Source: Pseudomonas neustonica (GTDB lineage: Bacteria; Pseudomonadota; Gammaproteobacteria; Pseudomonadales; Pseudomonadaceae). Taken from it: a DNA stretch of 64,000 nucleotides. Within the stretch, counting starts at the first letter, position 1; every line of letters begins with the position of its first letter. Shown here piece after piece: positions 9,122-18,249 of this stretch. The DNA lies in NCBI RefSeq assembly GCF_003797945.1, contig NZ_RKKU01000005.1, positions 124,001 through 188,000 of the forward strand, given 5' to 3'. The translations under genes and the position numbers were made by a program. The notes under the pieces were generated by a model. That model did not search any database and was not told where the DNA came from. It saw only the letters and a program-made list of their open reading frames with translations.

Positions 9122-9721
9122 ATGGCGAAATTGCTGGTACTTTATCATTCCATGTACGGCCACGTTGAAACCATGGCGCAGGTGGTAGCCGAAGGTGCCA
9201 AGCAGGTGGACGGCGTTAGCGTCACCATCAAGCGAGTGCCGGAAACCATGCCGGATGAAGCCTTCAAGGCCGCTGGTGGCAAGACCGATCAAGCCGCCGA
9301 CGTAGCCAGCCCGACCGAGCTGGGCGACTATGACGGTATCATTTTTGGTGTACCCACCCGCTTTGGCAACATGAGCGGGCAGATGCGCACCTTCCTCGAT
9401 CAGACCGGTGCCCTGTGGGCCAAGGGCGCGCTGCACGGCAAGGTCGCCAGCGTCTTTGCCTCAACCGGCACCGGCGGCGGACAGGAGATGACCATCACCT
9501 CGACCTGGACCACGCTCGCTCACCACGGCATGATTCTGCTACCGATCGGCTATGGCACCGAAGAACTGTTCGATATCAGCCAGAGCGCCGGCGGTACGCC
9601 TTACGGCGCGACCACCATTGCTGGCGGCGATGGCTCACGCCAACCCGATGAGCGGGAAAGGGCGATTGCCCGCTATCAGGGCAAGTACGTGGCCGAAACC
9701 GTGCTCAAGCTCACCTCCTGA
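9122..9721 (+). CDS. wrbA: NAD(P)H:quinone oxidoreductase WrbA
   Basis: A 199-residue flavodoxin-fold FMN enzyme that reduces quinones by two electrons. The phosphate-binding loop [12 protein letters not shown] lies at the N-terminus. [19 protein letters not shown] and the STGTGGGQE motif are diagnostic for WrbA, and length matches the family (about 198). A CGGGAG-type ribosome site precedes the ATG. Monocistronic by context. Confidence 0.95.
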   Translation: MAKLLVLYHSMYGHVETMAQVVAEGAKQVDGVSVTIKRVPETMPDEAFKAAGGKTDQAADVASPTELGDYDGIIFGVPTRFGNMSGQMRTFLDQTGALWAKGALHGKVASVFASTGTGGGQEMTITSTWTTLAHHGMILLPIGYGTEELFDISQSAGGTPYGATTIAGGDGSRQPDERERAIARYQGKYVAETVLKLTS

Positions 9722-9729
9722 TCGACACC

Positions 9730-9753
9730 GGCGCCGACCGCCAGGTCGGCGCC
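9730..9753 (+). terminator. Stem-loop after wrbA
   Basis: Perfect 10-bp GC-rich stem GGCGCCGACC / GGTCGGCGCC with a GCCA loop, 8 bases after the stop. No T run follows. Confidence 0.5.
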
Positions 9754-9850
9754 GCATCCTCCCCGCCTCAATATTCCCTGCAAACAGACACACCCAAAGC
9801 GAGCAGAAGGCCCATCAACTCCATTGAATTACACTCAACATATAAATAGT

Positions 9851-9864
9851 ATTACAATCGTAAT
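9851..9864. promoter_or_regulatory. Palindrome ATTAC-N4-GTAAT upstream of SDR gene
   Basis: Perfect 5-bp dyad, ATTACAATCGTAAT, 39 bases before the SDR start at 9903. The same dyad with the same spacing occurs at 16856-16871 before the thiolase gene, suggesting a shared regulator. The cognate protein is not identified. Confidence 0.5.
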
Positions 9865-9902
9865 TTAATATGCGTATTGACCTTCCCACTGGAGCATCTG
9901 AA

Positions 9903-10697
9903 ATGAGTACAGCGAATAATATGGGCACCGCACTGGTTACCGGGGCGTCTTCCGGTATCGGCGCCACCTACGCCGAGCGTCTCGCCGAACGCGGCTACAA
10001 TCTGCTGCTGGTAGCCCGCGATGAGCAGCGACTGCAACGCTTGTCGCAACGGCTGCAGGAGCTTTTTGGCGTGACGGCTGAGGTGCTGATCGCCGATTTA
10101 AGCGAAGCAAGGGACATAGAGCGGGTGGCACAGCGCCTGCGCCGTGATCAGCAGATCAGCCTGCTGGTGAATAACGCCGGCGTCGCGCTCAGTGGTTCGA
10201 TGGCAGAGTCTGACCGCCACAGTATCGCCGCCCTGCTGCAATTGAATGTGCTGGCACTCACGCTGCTATCGAGCGCTGCTGCCGTGAATTTCAGCATTGC
10301 TGGCCACGGTGGCATCATCAACCTGGGGTCGGTGGTAGCCCTGCTGCCGGAGCGCTTCAACGCAGTTTATGCCGCCAGCAAGGCCTATGTGCTTAGCCTG
10401 ACGCAAAGTCTGCACGCCGAAATCGCCCACCGGGGCGTCAGAGTGCAGGCTGTACTACCAGGCATGACGCGCACGGAAATATGGCAACGCAGCGGTATGA
10501 CACTGGACCCTTCATTCGACCCCATGATCATGGAGGCAGGTGATATGGTTGATGCGGCGCTACGCGGATTTGATGAGGGCGAACTGGTAACCATTCCCTC
10601 GTTGCCCGATAGTGCCGACTGGCAAAACCTGCTGCAGGCACGCATGCAATTGGCACCCAACCTGTCGCACAAGCAACCCGCCGCTCGCTATGCCTGA
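9903..10697 (+). CDS. Short-chain dehydrogenase
   Basis: A 264-residue SDR with TGASSGIG near the N-terminus, NNAG in NNAGVALSGSM, and a YAASK catalytic pair. LLLVARDEQRLQRLSQRL after strand 2 is of the type seen in the DltE/YdfG-like group. GGAG at 9891-9894 selects the start at 9903. Preceded by an ATTAC-N4-GTAAT palindrome shared with the thiolase promoter, so a lipid- or acyl-related role is possible but inferred. Confidence 0.88.
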   Translation: MSTANNMGTALVTGASSGIGATYAERLAERGYNLLLVARDEQRLQRLSQRLQELFGVTAEVLIADLSEARDIERVAQRLRRDQQISLLVNNAGVALSGSMAESDRHSIAALLQLNVLALTLLSSAAAVNFSIAGHGGIINLGSVVALLPERFNAVYAASKAYVLSLTQSLHAEIAHRGVRVQAVLPGMTRTEIWQRSGMTLDPSFDPMIMEAGDMVDAALRGFDEGELVTIPSLPDSADWQNLLQARMQLAPNLSHKQPAARYA

Positions 10698-10703
10698 AAC
10701 GCA

Positions 10704-10735
10704 ACAGCCCCGGCCGCGGCAACGACTGGGGCTGT
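10704..10735. terminator. Stem-loop between convergent SDR and TetR genes
   Basis: Inverted repeat ACAGCCCC / GGGGCTGT around a 16-base loop between the two convergent genes; could serve both directions. Confidence 0.5.
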
Positions 10736-10764
10736 CTAGTACAGACTGGCCGGCCGGCAGCGAA

Positions 10765-11334
10765 TCAGTCCGCCGGGGCATCAACCAGTTTGATCAACTG
10801 CTCACGCGCGCAATTGAGCAACTCATCCGACAGGGCAGGGTCGGTTACGCTGCGTGACAGCATCAGGGCACCGACCATCGCCGATAGCACCATCACACTC
10901 TCTTGCGCAGCGTCCTCGCCCGACAGCTTGTCAGTGATGCTGGCCAGCCGATCCTTGATCAGCTGGTCGGTGGTAGCGCTCGGTTGACCTTTCTGGCCCA
11001 GCTCGGCAGACACCGTCGGTAACGGGCAGCCCTGACCGGGATTGGCCCGGTGCTCTGGCGACAGGTAAGTGGTGATGAGCTGCGACAAGGGTGCATCGGG
11101 GCCGGTCTTCAAGGACAGGGACGCTTTTAGCTGCATTGCAGCATGCTGTAGCGACTGCTCAACCAGATCATCCTTGGACTTGAAGTGCGCGTAAAAGCCG
11201 CCATGGGTGAGTCCCAACGACTTCATCAGCGGTTGCAGCCCGGTAGCGCCGACGCCATCGGCACGAAACCGTCGCGCCGCCTCGTCCAGAATCATCTGGT
11301 GCGTCTTGGCTTTGTGATCTTCTGAATAACGCAT
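10765..11334 (-). CDS. TetR/AcrR-family regulator
   Basis: A 189-residue TetR regulator with the N-terminal helix-turn-helix (LQPLMKSLGLTHGGFYAHFK, residues about 33-52) and a ligand-binding domain containing NPGQGCPLPTVSAEL, a Cys-containing segment seen in the NemR/AcrR-like group. It is the third gene of an apparent operon with the RND adaptor and permease (60-base gap), so it probably represses that pump. This is an inference from position. Confidence 0.88.
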   Translation of the reverse strand: MRYSEDHKAKTHQMILDEAARRFRADGVGATGLQPLMKSLGLTHGGFYAHFKSKDDLVEQSLQHAAMQLKASLSLKTGPDAPLSQLITTYLSPEHRANPGQGCPLPTVSAELGQKGQPSATTDQLIKDRLASITDKLSGEDAAQESVMVLSAMVGALMLSRSVTDPALSDELLNCAREQLIKLVDAPAD

Positions 11335-11394
11335 ATCACTCCCCGCTTTAAATTCAGACCGTCATTCTATACCCAGGCCAGGCTGAACGCAGCC

Positions 11395-14300
11395 TCAGAC
11401 TTGACCACTGGTCGCGACTGCTGGCTGCTGCTTCGCCTTGCTATGTGCGCCAAGCACCAGACTGCATAGCGCTGGTAAAAACAGTAGCGTAAGCAGAGTA
11501 CCCATCAGCACACCGCCAATCAGTACAAAGGCCAATGAAGACCAGAATACCGAGAGCGTGAGCGGGATGAACGCCAGCGCGGCCGCCAACGCCGTGAGCA
11601 CCACGGGGCGTGCGCGGCGCACCGTTGCCTCGACAACGGCCTCGTGCGTAGACATGCCATGGTCCTGATTCTGGCGAATCTGGTCGGTGAAGATCAGGGT
11701 GTTGCGCATCAGAATCCCACCAATGCCGATCAACGCCAGAATCGCATTAAAGCCAAACGGCTGATTGAAGATCAGCAGTGCCGGTACCGCGCCCACCAGC
11801 CCCAGAGGCGCGGTAGCGAAGACCATGAACATCACCCCGAATGAGCGCACCTGGAACATGATCACTACCAGCATCAGCAAAATCATCACCGGGAACAGCA
11901 CTGCCAACGCCTTATTGGCAATCGCGCTTTCTTCTACCGGGCCGCCTATGGTGATTCGGTAGCCCGGCGGCAACCCGGCAACCAGCTCTTCCAGGTCGGC
12001 ATAGGCTGCCATCTCGGCATCGGGTGGCTGCACGCCGGCCACGATATCAGCCCGCACCTCAAAGGTCGGCTCACGATCACGACGGCGTAGAATCGGATCT
12101 TCCATCACTGGCACAAAGCGCCCTACCTGTTGCAGCGGAATCGAACGCCCGGCGTCATTGGTGACTGTCAGGTTCTCGATGTTTTGCAGATCCTCGCGTT
12201 GCGCATTGATAGCCCGGACCACGACCGACACCGTACGATTACCTTCGCGTACCTCGGTTATCGGATTACCCGACAGCAGAGCGTTAAGCTGGGTCTTGAC
12301 CTGTGCGGGGGTAAAGCCCAGCAAACGCAAACGATCTTGATCAAGTTGCAGTCGGTAGCTGCTGGCCTTTTCGCCCCAATCGATAAAGGTATCGCGGGTC
12401 ATGGCATTAGCCTCCACCCGCTCACGAACCTGCTCGGCAAGCTCGCGCAACGGCCCCAGTTCAGGACCACTGACGCGGAAGACGACCGGGAAAGGGACGG
12501 GCGGGCCGAATACCAGCTGAGTCACGCGTACCCGTGCGCCCGGAAACTCGCCAGCATCGACTCGCTTGCGCATGGCTGCCATTAGGGCATCACGCGTATC
12601 GGCGTCGGCCGTTTGCACCACAATCTTGGCGAAGGCTGGGTCCGGCAGCTCCGGGTTCAACGACAGGAAGAAGCGCGGCGGACCGCCGCCTACATAGGAG
12701 TCCACCAGGTCGGTTTCTGGCTCCTGCAGCAGCGCCTGCTCCAACTGATGAACCACCGCTTCGGTATTTTTGAAGGCGGTGCCAGGCGGCATATAGACCT
12801 CCAACATGACCTCCGAGCGATCTGAGTTGGGGAAAAACTGCTTATTCACTACCCCCATCGCCAACACGCAGCCAACAAAGGCCAACACGACAACGCCGGT
12901 CACCGACCAGCGCCAGCGAATGCAGCCTTCAACAACCGAGCGCAGCTTTGAATAGTAGGGACCGGCGTAGATCGCATCGTGCCCGCCGCTGACTGGCTTG
13001 ATATTGGGCAGCATTTTCACCCCCAGATAGGGCGTGAATACCACAGCTACCAGCCAGGACGAAATAAGCGCAAAACCTACGATCCAGAAGATATTACCGG
13101 CATATTCGCCAGCGCCGGATTTGGCAAAACCGACCGGTAGAAAGCCGATGATGGTGACCAGCGTGCCGGTCAGCATAGGTGCCGCCGTGGAGGACCAGGC
13201 AAAGGTCGCGGCGGAGATGCGATCCATGCCTTCTTCCAACTTCACCACCATCATCTCGATGGCAATGATGGCATCATCCACCAGCAGGCCCAGCGAGAGG
13301 ATCAAGGCGCCCAGCGTGATGCGATCGAACTCGCGGCCGGTCATCATCATGATGACGAAGACCATTGCCAATGTCAGCGGTACCGCCGCCACAACCACCA
13401 GGCCAACGCGAAAGCCGAGCGCCAGCAGACTGATCAACATGACCACACCCAGCGCGACGAAGAACTTGAGCATAAACTCATTCACCGCGCTACTGATCTT
13501 GCTGGCCTGATCCGACACCTTGGTAAACTGGATGCCGAGCGGCAGCTGTTCAGCCCAGCGCTGTTCTTCAGCCTGCAGCGACTCGTCCAACTCCAGCCCG
13601 TTGAAATGCTTCTCCATGACCACGCCGAGCATCAGCGCCGGCTCGCCCTGATGGCGAATGCGGTAGCTGGGCGGATCTTCGTAACCCTGCTTTACCTGCG
13701 CAACATCGGCCATGCGCAGTACCCGGCCATTGGCGACCACGGGTACGTTTTCAATCTGTTCAATACTGTCAAAAGCGCCATCGAGTCGAATATAGGTACG
13801 CGGGCCCGCGGTCTCGACCGAGCCGGACGGCGATACAGCATTTTGCCGCGCCAGCGCGGAAAAGATCTGATCAGGAGTCAGCCCCAGGGTAGCCAGGCGC
13901 TGATAGGAAAACTCAACAAAAATACGCTGCGACTGCTCACCCAGAATATTAGCCTTCTTCACGCCCGGCAGACTCAGAAAGCTCTGGCGCATTTGCTCCG
14001 CCAATTGCACTAGCTGACGATGCGGCAAATCGCTGGCCTCGAGGGCATAAAGCGCAAAGTAAACGTCATTGTATTCGTCGTTGAAAAAGGGCCCTGCGAC
14101 GCCGCTGGGTAAATTGGCTGCCTCGTCGCCCAGTTTCTTGCGCGCCTGATAAAACAGCTCCGGCACCATAGCTGGGGGGGTGGAGTTGAGAAACTGCAGT
14201 TTCATCGCCACAAAGCCTGGCTGCGCGGTGGTTTCTACCCGGTCGTAGTAAGCCAGCTCCTGCAGACGTTTTTCCAGCCGATCGGCAACCTGCTCCTGCA

Positions 14301-14490
14301 TTTCACGTGCGGTTGCACCAGGCCAGGCTGCTGTGATGGTCATTACCTTGACTGTAAAGGAAGGGTCCTCGGCACGGCCCAGCTTGTCGAAGGCAAAGAG
14401 CCCCGAGAGCAAAATCGCGATCAGCAGAAATAACGTCACAGCCGGATTACGTACCGCCATAGCGGATAAATTGAAGCCCCCCATGCTCAT
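11395..14490 (-). CDS. RND efflux transporter permease
   Basis: A 1031-residue inner-membrane proton-driven RND pump. The twelve-helix layout with two large periplasmic loops is visible. The proton-relay pair DD is in TM4 (LGLLVDDAIIAIEMM), and GGILMRNTLIFTDQI lies in the second half. Length matches HAE-1/HME-type pumps. It overlaps the adaptor stop codon by ATGA. No outer-membrane factor gene is adjacent, so the complex presumably uses one encoded elsewhere. Substrate is unknown. Confidence 0.92.
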   Translation of the reverse strand: MSMGGFNLSAMAVRNPAVTLFLLIAILLSGLFAFDKLGRAEDPSFTVKVMTITAAWPGATAREMQEQVADRLEKRLQELAYYDRVETTAQPGFVAMKLQFLNSTPPAMVPELFYQARKKLGDEAANLPSGVAGPFFNDEYNDVYFALYALEASDLPHRQLVQLAEQMRQSFLSLPGVKKANILGEQSQRIFVEFSYQRLATLGLTPDQIFSALARQNAVSPSGSVETAGPRTYIRLDGAFDSIEQIENVPVVANGRVLRMADVAQVKQGYEDPPSYRIRHQGEPALMLGVVMEKHFNGLELDESLQAEEQRWAEQLPLGIQFTKVSDQASKISSAVNEFMLKFFVALGVVMLISLLALGFRVGLVVVAAVPLTLAMVFVIMMMTGREFDRITLGALILSLGLLVDDAIIAIEMMVVKLEEGMDRISAATFAWSSTAAPMLTGTLVTIIGFLPVGFAKSGAGEYAGNIFWIVGFALISSWLVAVVFTPYLGVKMLPNIKPVSGGHDAIYAGPYYSKLRSVVEGCIRWRWSVTGVVVLAFVGCVLAMGVVNKQFFPNSDRSEVMLEVYMPPGTAFKNTEAVVHQLEQALLQEPETDLVDSYVGGGPPRFFLSLNPELPDPAFAKIVVQTADADTRDALMAAMRKRVDAGEFPGARVRVTQLVFGPPVPFPVVFRVSGPELGPLRELAEQVRERVEANAMTRDTFIDWGEKASSYRLQLDQDRLRLLGFTPAQVKTQLNALLSGNPITEVREGNRTVSVVVRAINAQREDLQNIENLTVTNDAGRSIPLQQVGRFVPVMEDPILRRRDREPTFEVRADIVAGVQPPDAEMAAYADLEELVAGLPPGYRITIGGPVEESAIANKALAVLFPVMILLMLVVIMFQVRSFGVMFMVFATAPLGLVGAVPALLIFNQPFGFNAILALIGIGGILMRNTLIFTDQIRQNQDHGMSTHEAVVEATVRRARPVVLTALAAALAFIPLTLSVFWSSLAFVLIGGVLMGTLLTLLFLPALCSLVLGAHSKAKQQPAVATSGQV

Positions 14491-15599
14491 CGTTCCCTTG
14501 CTGCAGAATCGGCCGCCCAGGACGCAGCTGGCAACAGTCGCACGGCATCCCCTTCATGCAGCAGGTGCGCACCCAAGGCGACGATGCGCTGACCCTCGCT
14601 AAGCCCCTCGGATAGCAAGGCGTATTCCTGACCAAGACTGGCCACCTTCACGGGCGTAAAGTTCACCTGTGATTCATCGTTAATGACCCATACTCCAGTG
14701 CCCGCACCACGGTCATAAAGCGCACCCAAAGGCACACGCGTTAAGGCGTTTGCGGCAGTGTCGTCCAGATGAATGCTGATGGTTGCACCAATCGCCAGGG
14801 GCGTTTCACCGTCTTCCAGCACGTAACGAGCGCGATAGGTGCGAGTAACCGGATCAGCTGACGCAGATAGCTCTCGCAGTTTTGCTGGAATGACCGTATC
14901 GGGATCGCCAAACAACTGCGCTGCCGCCGTATGATCGGCAAGGTGGCGCTGAGTTTCCGGGATATTGATAACCGCCTCACGCGCGCCGCTGTGCGCCAAT
15001 TTGGCCACGACCTGTCCGGCGGCAACCACCTGCCCGCTATCAACCATCACATCAGTGATAACACCATCAGCGCCGGCGGTCAGCGTAGAGTAGCCACGCT
15101 GATTCTCTATCTGCGCCGCATCGGCCCGTGCCGATGCCATATTGGCTTGCGCGACCCGCAGCGCAGTGACGGCTTCATCAAAAGCCTGGCGCGGGATTGC
15201 GCCGCTCTCAACCAGTTCGCTATAACGCTTTTCGTCATCGCGGGCCTGCTGCAGCGTTGCCTGGGCCGAACGCACCCGGTTATTAGCTGCACGCAGTGCC
15301 AGCTCAAAGTCGTCTACATCCAGCACCAGCAGAACATCGCCCTTGCTGACCCGCTCTCCCGGATCAACTCGCCGCTCAATGACCTTGCCCGCCACGCGAA
15401 AACCCAGTTCACTCTCGGTACGCGCCGCCACCACGCCGGTAAAGGTAGCGCCGCGGCTAGCGGCAGGGTGTACTTCAGTGGCTAGTACCATACGCGGTGG
15501 CGCGGTATCGACAGTCGCAGCGTCGGCTTGATCTTCTTTTTTGCAAGCGACCACCGCAAGCAGTAAACACGTCAGCAACAGGGTTTTTCCTGCAGACAT
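14487..15599 (-). CDS. RND efflux periplasmic adaptor lipoprotein
   Basis: A 370-residue membrane-fusion protein. It has a lipoprotein signal with Cys19 (LLAVVAC), a barrel-sandwich lipoyl half (ELGFRVAGKVIERRVDPGER), an alpha-helical hairpin (about 100-160), then beta-barrel and membrane-proximal domains. It is first in the operon with the RND permease (ATGA overlap) and TetR gene. It should bridge the permease to an outer-membrane channel. Confidence 0.92.
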   Translation of the reverse strand: MSAGKTLLLTCLLLAVVACKKEDQADAATVDTAPPRMVLATEVHPAASRGATFTGVVAARTESELGFRVAGKVIERRVDPGERVSKGDVLLVLDVDDFELALRAANNRVRSAQATLQQARDDEKRYSELVESGAIPRQAFDEAVTALRVAQANMASARADAAQIENQRGYSTLTAGADGVITDVMVDSGQVVAAGQVVAKLAHSGAREAVINIPETQRHLADHTAAAQLFGDPDTVIPAKLRELSASADPVTRTYRARYVLEDGETPLAIGATISIHLDDTAANALTRVPLGALYDRGAGTGVWVINDESQVNFTPVKVASLGQEYALLSEGLSEGQRIVALGAHLLHEGDAVRLLPAASWAADSAARER

Positions 15600-15645
15600 C
15601 CTGAACTCTCCCTAGCGGGGCCCCGAGGGCCCGACATTATTTTAA

Positions 15646-16782
15646 TTATTCGCCTACGGCTTCGAGCAGAGTGGCAACACCCTGACCACCGGCAATACAT
15701 TGCGTAGCAATCGCATAGCGCCCGCCGGTGCGCTGCAATAGTGCAGCGGCCTTACCGGTAATACGCGCGCCGGTAGCCCCCAAGGGATGACCCAACGCCA
15801 GCGCACCGCCATCCAGATTGACGCGCTCCAGCGGCATATCCAACTCACGCAGACAGGCAATGGATTGGCTGGAGAACGCTTCATTTATTTCCATCAGGTC
15901 GACATCATTGATGCTCAGCCCCGCGCGATCAAGCACTTTACGCGTTGCCTCTACCGGCCCCATGCCCATGATCTCCGGCGCACAGCCGCCCACAGCGACG
16001 GCTTTTATACGCGCCAGCATAGGCAGTCCGTGCTGGCGGGCAAACGCTTCAGTGCACACCAGCACCGCTGCGCTGCCGTCGGTAAGCGGTGATGCCGTGC
16101 CGGCAGTGACCAGGCCGCCAAAGGCTGGCTTGAGCTGCGCCAGCGATTCCAGATTGGTGCCGGGGCGGATACAACCATCCTCTGTCACTACGCCATCGGG
16201 CGTATGCACCGGGATTATCTCCTCTGCCAGCAAACCCGCCGCGCGCGCCTTGGCAGCTTTTGCATGGGATAACACGGCGAGCTCATCCTGTTCTTCACGG
16301 CTGACAGCAAAACGCCGCGCTACCTCTTCTGCGGTATGCCCCATGGCCATGTAGACCTCGGGGTAGCTCTGCAACAGCTCCGGGTTGGCGGAGGGGTTGA
16401 AGCCGCCCATCGGCACACGCGTCATGGACTCCACCCCCGCAGCAATGAAGGCCTCACCTGCGCCCAGCATAATCTGCCCGGCGGCAAAATGAATGGCCGT
16501 CATGGAGGAGCCACAGAAGCGGTTAACCGTGACGCCGCCAAGGGTTTCCGGGAAGCCAGCGCGAAAGCTGGCGATGCGCGCAATATTGGCGCCCTGTTCG
16601 GCTTCGGGATAGGCGCAGCCCATAATCACGTCTTCCAGCAGTGCCGGGTTAAGGTCCAGGCATGAGACCAGTCCGGCGAGCACCTGCGCAGCAAGGTCAT
16701 CCGGGCGCAGGTTAATCAAACTGCCCTTACGGGCGAACTGGAAAGGAGAACGGGCGTAACCGGCAATGACAATAGATTTCAT
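15646..16782 (-). CDS. Thiolase (acetyl-CoA C-acyltransferase)
   Basis: A 378-residue thiolase that cleaves or forms 3-ketoacyl-CoA. The nucleophile Cys90 lies in NRFCGSSMTAIH, the general-base His332 in GGALALGHPLGATGAR, and the second Cys362 in TQCIAGGQGVA. Slightly shorter than typical FadA/FadI (about 390). The start at 16782 follows AGGA; an upstream in-frame ATG at 16803 is less likely. No other beta-oxidation gene adjoins. A palindrome at 16856-16871 may be its operator. Confidence 0.9.
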   Translation of the reverse strand: MKSIVIAGYARSPFQFARKGSLINLRPDDLAAQVLAGLVSCLDLNPALLEDVIMGCAYPEAEQGANIARIASFRAGFPETLGGVTVNRFCGSSMTAIHFAAGQIMLGAGEAFIAAGVESMTRVPMGGFNPSANPELLQSYPEVYMAMGHTAEEVARRFAVSREEQDELAVLSHAKAAKARAAGLLAEEIIPVHTPDGVVTEDGCIRPGTNLESLAQLKPAFGGLVTAGTASPLTDGSAAVLVCTEAFARQHGLPMLARIKAVAVGGCAPEIMGMGPVEATRKVLDRAGLSINDVDLMEINEAFSSQSIACLRELDMPLERVNLDGGALALGHPLGATGARITGKAAALLQRTGGRYAIATQCIAGGQGVATLLEAVGE

Positions 16783-16847
16783 GGCGTCGATCCTGAATAG
16801 CAAAGAAAAGTGATGACACCTTTAAATGATAACCATAATTTAAATGC

Positions 16848-17507
16848 TTGCATAGAATTACACTTGTAATTTTATTTAACGTACAACATCCGCAAGGTGC
16901 GCAGGCTGGTTATGGAGCTGTTACGGCAAGACTGCCTCAGGCAGGAAAGCTGATCCGAACCAGTAAACCGCCCGCCGCGCCCTCGTGCAGGCTGCCCACC
17001 GATCTCGGTCTGCTAGCCTGGCTTATGCCACTAGGCGGACTTGCGGCGCTGCTGCTGCGCCGACTGCGCCAGCCCAACCCGTGGATGCTGGGGCCATTGA
17101 TGGTCTGCGCTGGCGCTGGCGTATTGCTGGATATCAATATCGCCCTACCCACCGGCGCCAGTGACGTTGGCCAATGGCTAATCGGCAGTGCTTTGGGCTG
17201 CCACTTCGACCGCGCTTTCTTTCGCAAGGCACCCGCGTTCTTACTGCGGGTATTACTCTTCACCCTACTTGCCATGCTGGTCGCCGCCGGCGCCGCCACG
17301 CTGCTGAGCACCCTGGGCGACGTTGACCGTATCAGCCTGATGCTGGGTATGATGCCCGGCGGTATAACCCAGCTATGCCTGACCGCTGAGGCGCTGCAGC
17401 TGTCCGTCGCTATCGTGACCGCCTTGCAGGTGTTGCGCCTGTTTCTGGTGATGTTTCTGGCTGAGCCGTTGTTCGTGTTGTGGCAGAGATTCAGCCCGGG
17501 CAAATAG
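16848..17507 (+). pseudogene. 5'-truncated AbrB-family membrane protein (C-terminal half)
   Basis: Open frame of 219 codons. Residues about 52-215 match the second half of AbrB-type (ammonia monooxygenase-like) permeases: PNPWMLGPLMVCAGAGVL, GQWLIGSALGCHFDR, MLGMMPGGITQLCLTAEAL. Complete family members are about 350 residues with two such repeats. Here the first half is missing, and the first 50 codons are low-complexity, non-membrane sequence running into the divergent thiolase promoter. I read this as a deletion remnant. A short functional form from an internal start cannot be excluded. Confidence 0.6.
16856..16871. promoter_or_regulatory. Palindrome AATTAC-N4-GTAATT upstream of thiolase gene
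   Basis: Perfect 6-bp dyad 74 bases upstream of the thiolase start. It contains the same ATTAC-N4-GTAAT core as the element at 9851-9864. Probably an operator of a common, unidentified regulator. Confidence 0.5.
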
Positions 17508-17514
17508 GTTTCTT

Positions 17515-17564
17515 GATCGTTCCCACGCTTCGCGTGGGAATGGCGCTCAGGTCGCTTCGCGTCC
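17515..17564 (-). repeat. TTCCCACGC hairpin repeat (copy 1)
   Basis: GATCGTTCCCACGC followed by a TT centre and GCGTGGGAA: a short perfect dyad, then a second smaller GC-rich dyad (TCGCTTCGCGTCC). Same two-hairpin unit as the copies at 40.5-41.1 and 51.9-52.3 kb. It lies just after the truncated AbrB gene, without the larger core element. Confidence 0.8.
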
Positions 17565-17628
17565 GGCTCGGTTGCCGACCAGAGGCAATCGAACCAGGGC
17601 GAGTAACTTGAGATCCCGCTTTACTCAG

Positions 17629-17644
17629 TAGACTGATCAGTCTA
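17629..17644. promoter_or_regulatory. Perfect palindrome TAGACTGATCAGTCTA, candidate TetR operator
   Basis: A 16-bp perfect dyad 12 bases before the TetR start at 17656. The TAGAC...GTCTA form is typical of operators for LmrA/NemR-like TetR regulators. Autorepression of the TetR-hydrolase-thioesterase genes is inferred. Confidence 0.7.
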
Positions 17645-17655
17645 TAAATAATGAC

Positions 17656-18249
17656 ATGAACAACTCAGATACCCGCACCAGACTGATAAATACCATGCAA
17701 AGGTCGCTGCAACGCAACGGCCTGCACGGTACCGGACTGACCGAGCTACTAAGCCTGGCCAAGGCACCCAAAGGCAGTCTTTACCATCACTTTCCGGGCG
17801 GCAAGGAAGAGCTGGCAATGGCAGCCATCGCGCAGACTGCCGATCAGCTGGAGCGCTTTTTCAGCCGCTTGTTCAGCGAACATGCCGACCCGCTGGACGC
17901 GGTCGCGCACTGGATCCAAAGCGCCCTGCGGCGTATTGAGGCTAGCGAGTTCAGCCTGGGTTGCCCCTTGGCCGCAGCGGCGCTGGACAGTGGCCCTGAA
18001 GATCTCGATCTACGCCTGGCGGTAAACAACGCCTTCAATCGCATACACCGCCAGTTTTCCGCGCATATCAGCGCCGCCGGCTACCCCTCCGATTACAGCG
18101 AAGACCTCTCTGCACTGCTGTTTTCCAGCTATGAGGGGGGCCTGATCATGGCCCGCGCGGCCGGTGACACCCTGCCGCTGGAGCGCGCTTTTCGCGCACT
18201 GCTGGGGCAGGTTCGATTGCAACAAAAGGCTTTTCACCATGAACTCTGA
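17656..18249 (+). CDS. TetR/AcrR-family regulator (LmrA/YxaF-like)
   Basis: A 197-residue regulator with helix-turn-helix residues about 25-48 (LTELLSLAKAPKGSLYHHFP) and an LmrA/YxaF-type ligand domain (FSLGCPLAAAALDS). It overlaps the following hydrolase gene by 11 bases, indicating co-transcription. A perfect palindrome sits directly upstream of its start. Confidence 0.9.
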   Translation: MNNSDTRTRLINTMQRSLQRNGLHGTGLTELLSLAKAPKGSLYHHFPGGKEELAMAAIAQTADQLERFFSRLFSEHADPLDAVAHWIQSALRRIEASEFSLGCPLAAAALDSGPEDLDLRLAVNNAFNRIHRQFSAHISAAGYPSDYSEDLSALLFSSYEGGLIMARAAGDTLPLERAFRALLGQVRLQQKAFHHEL

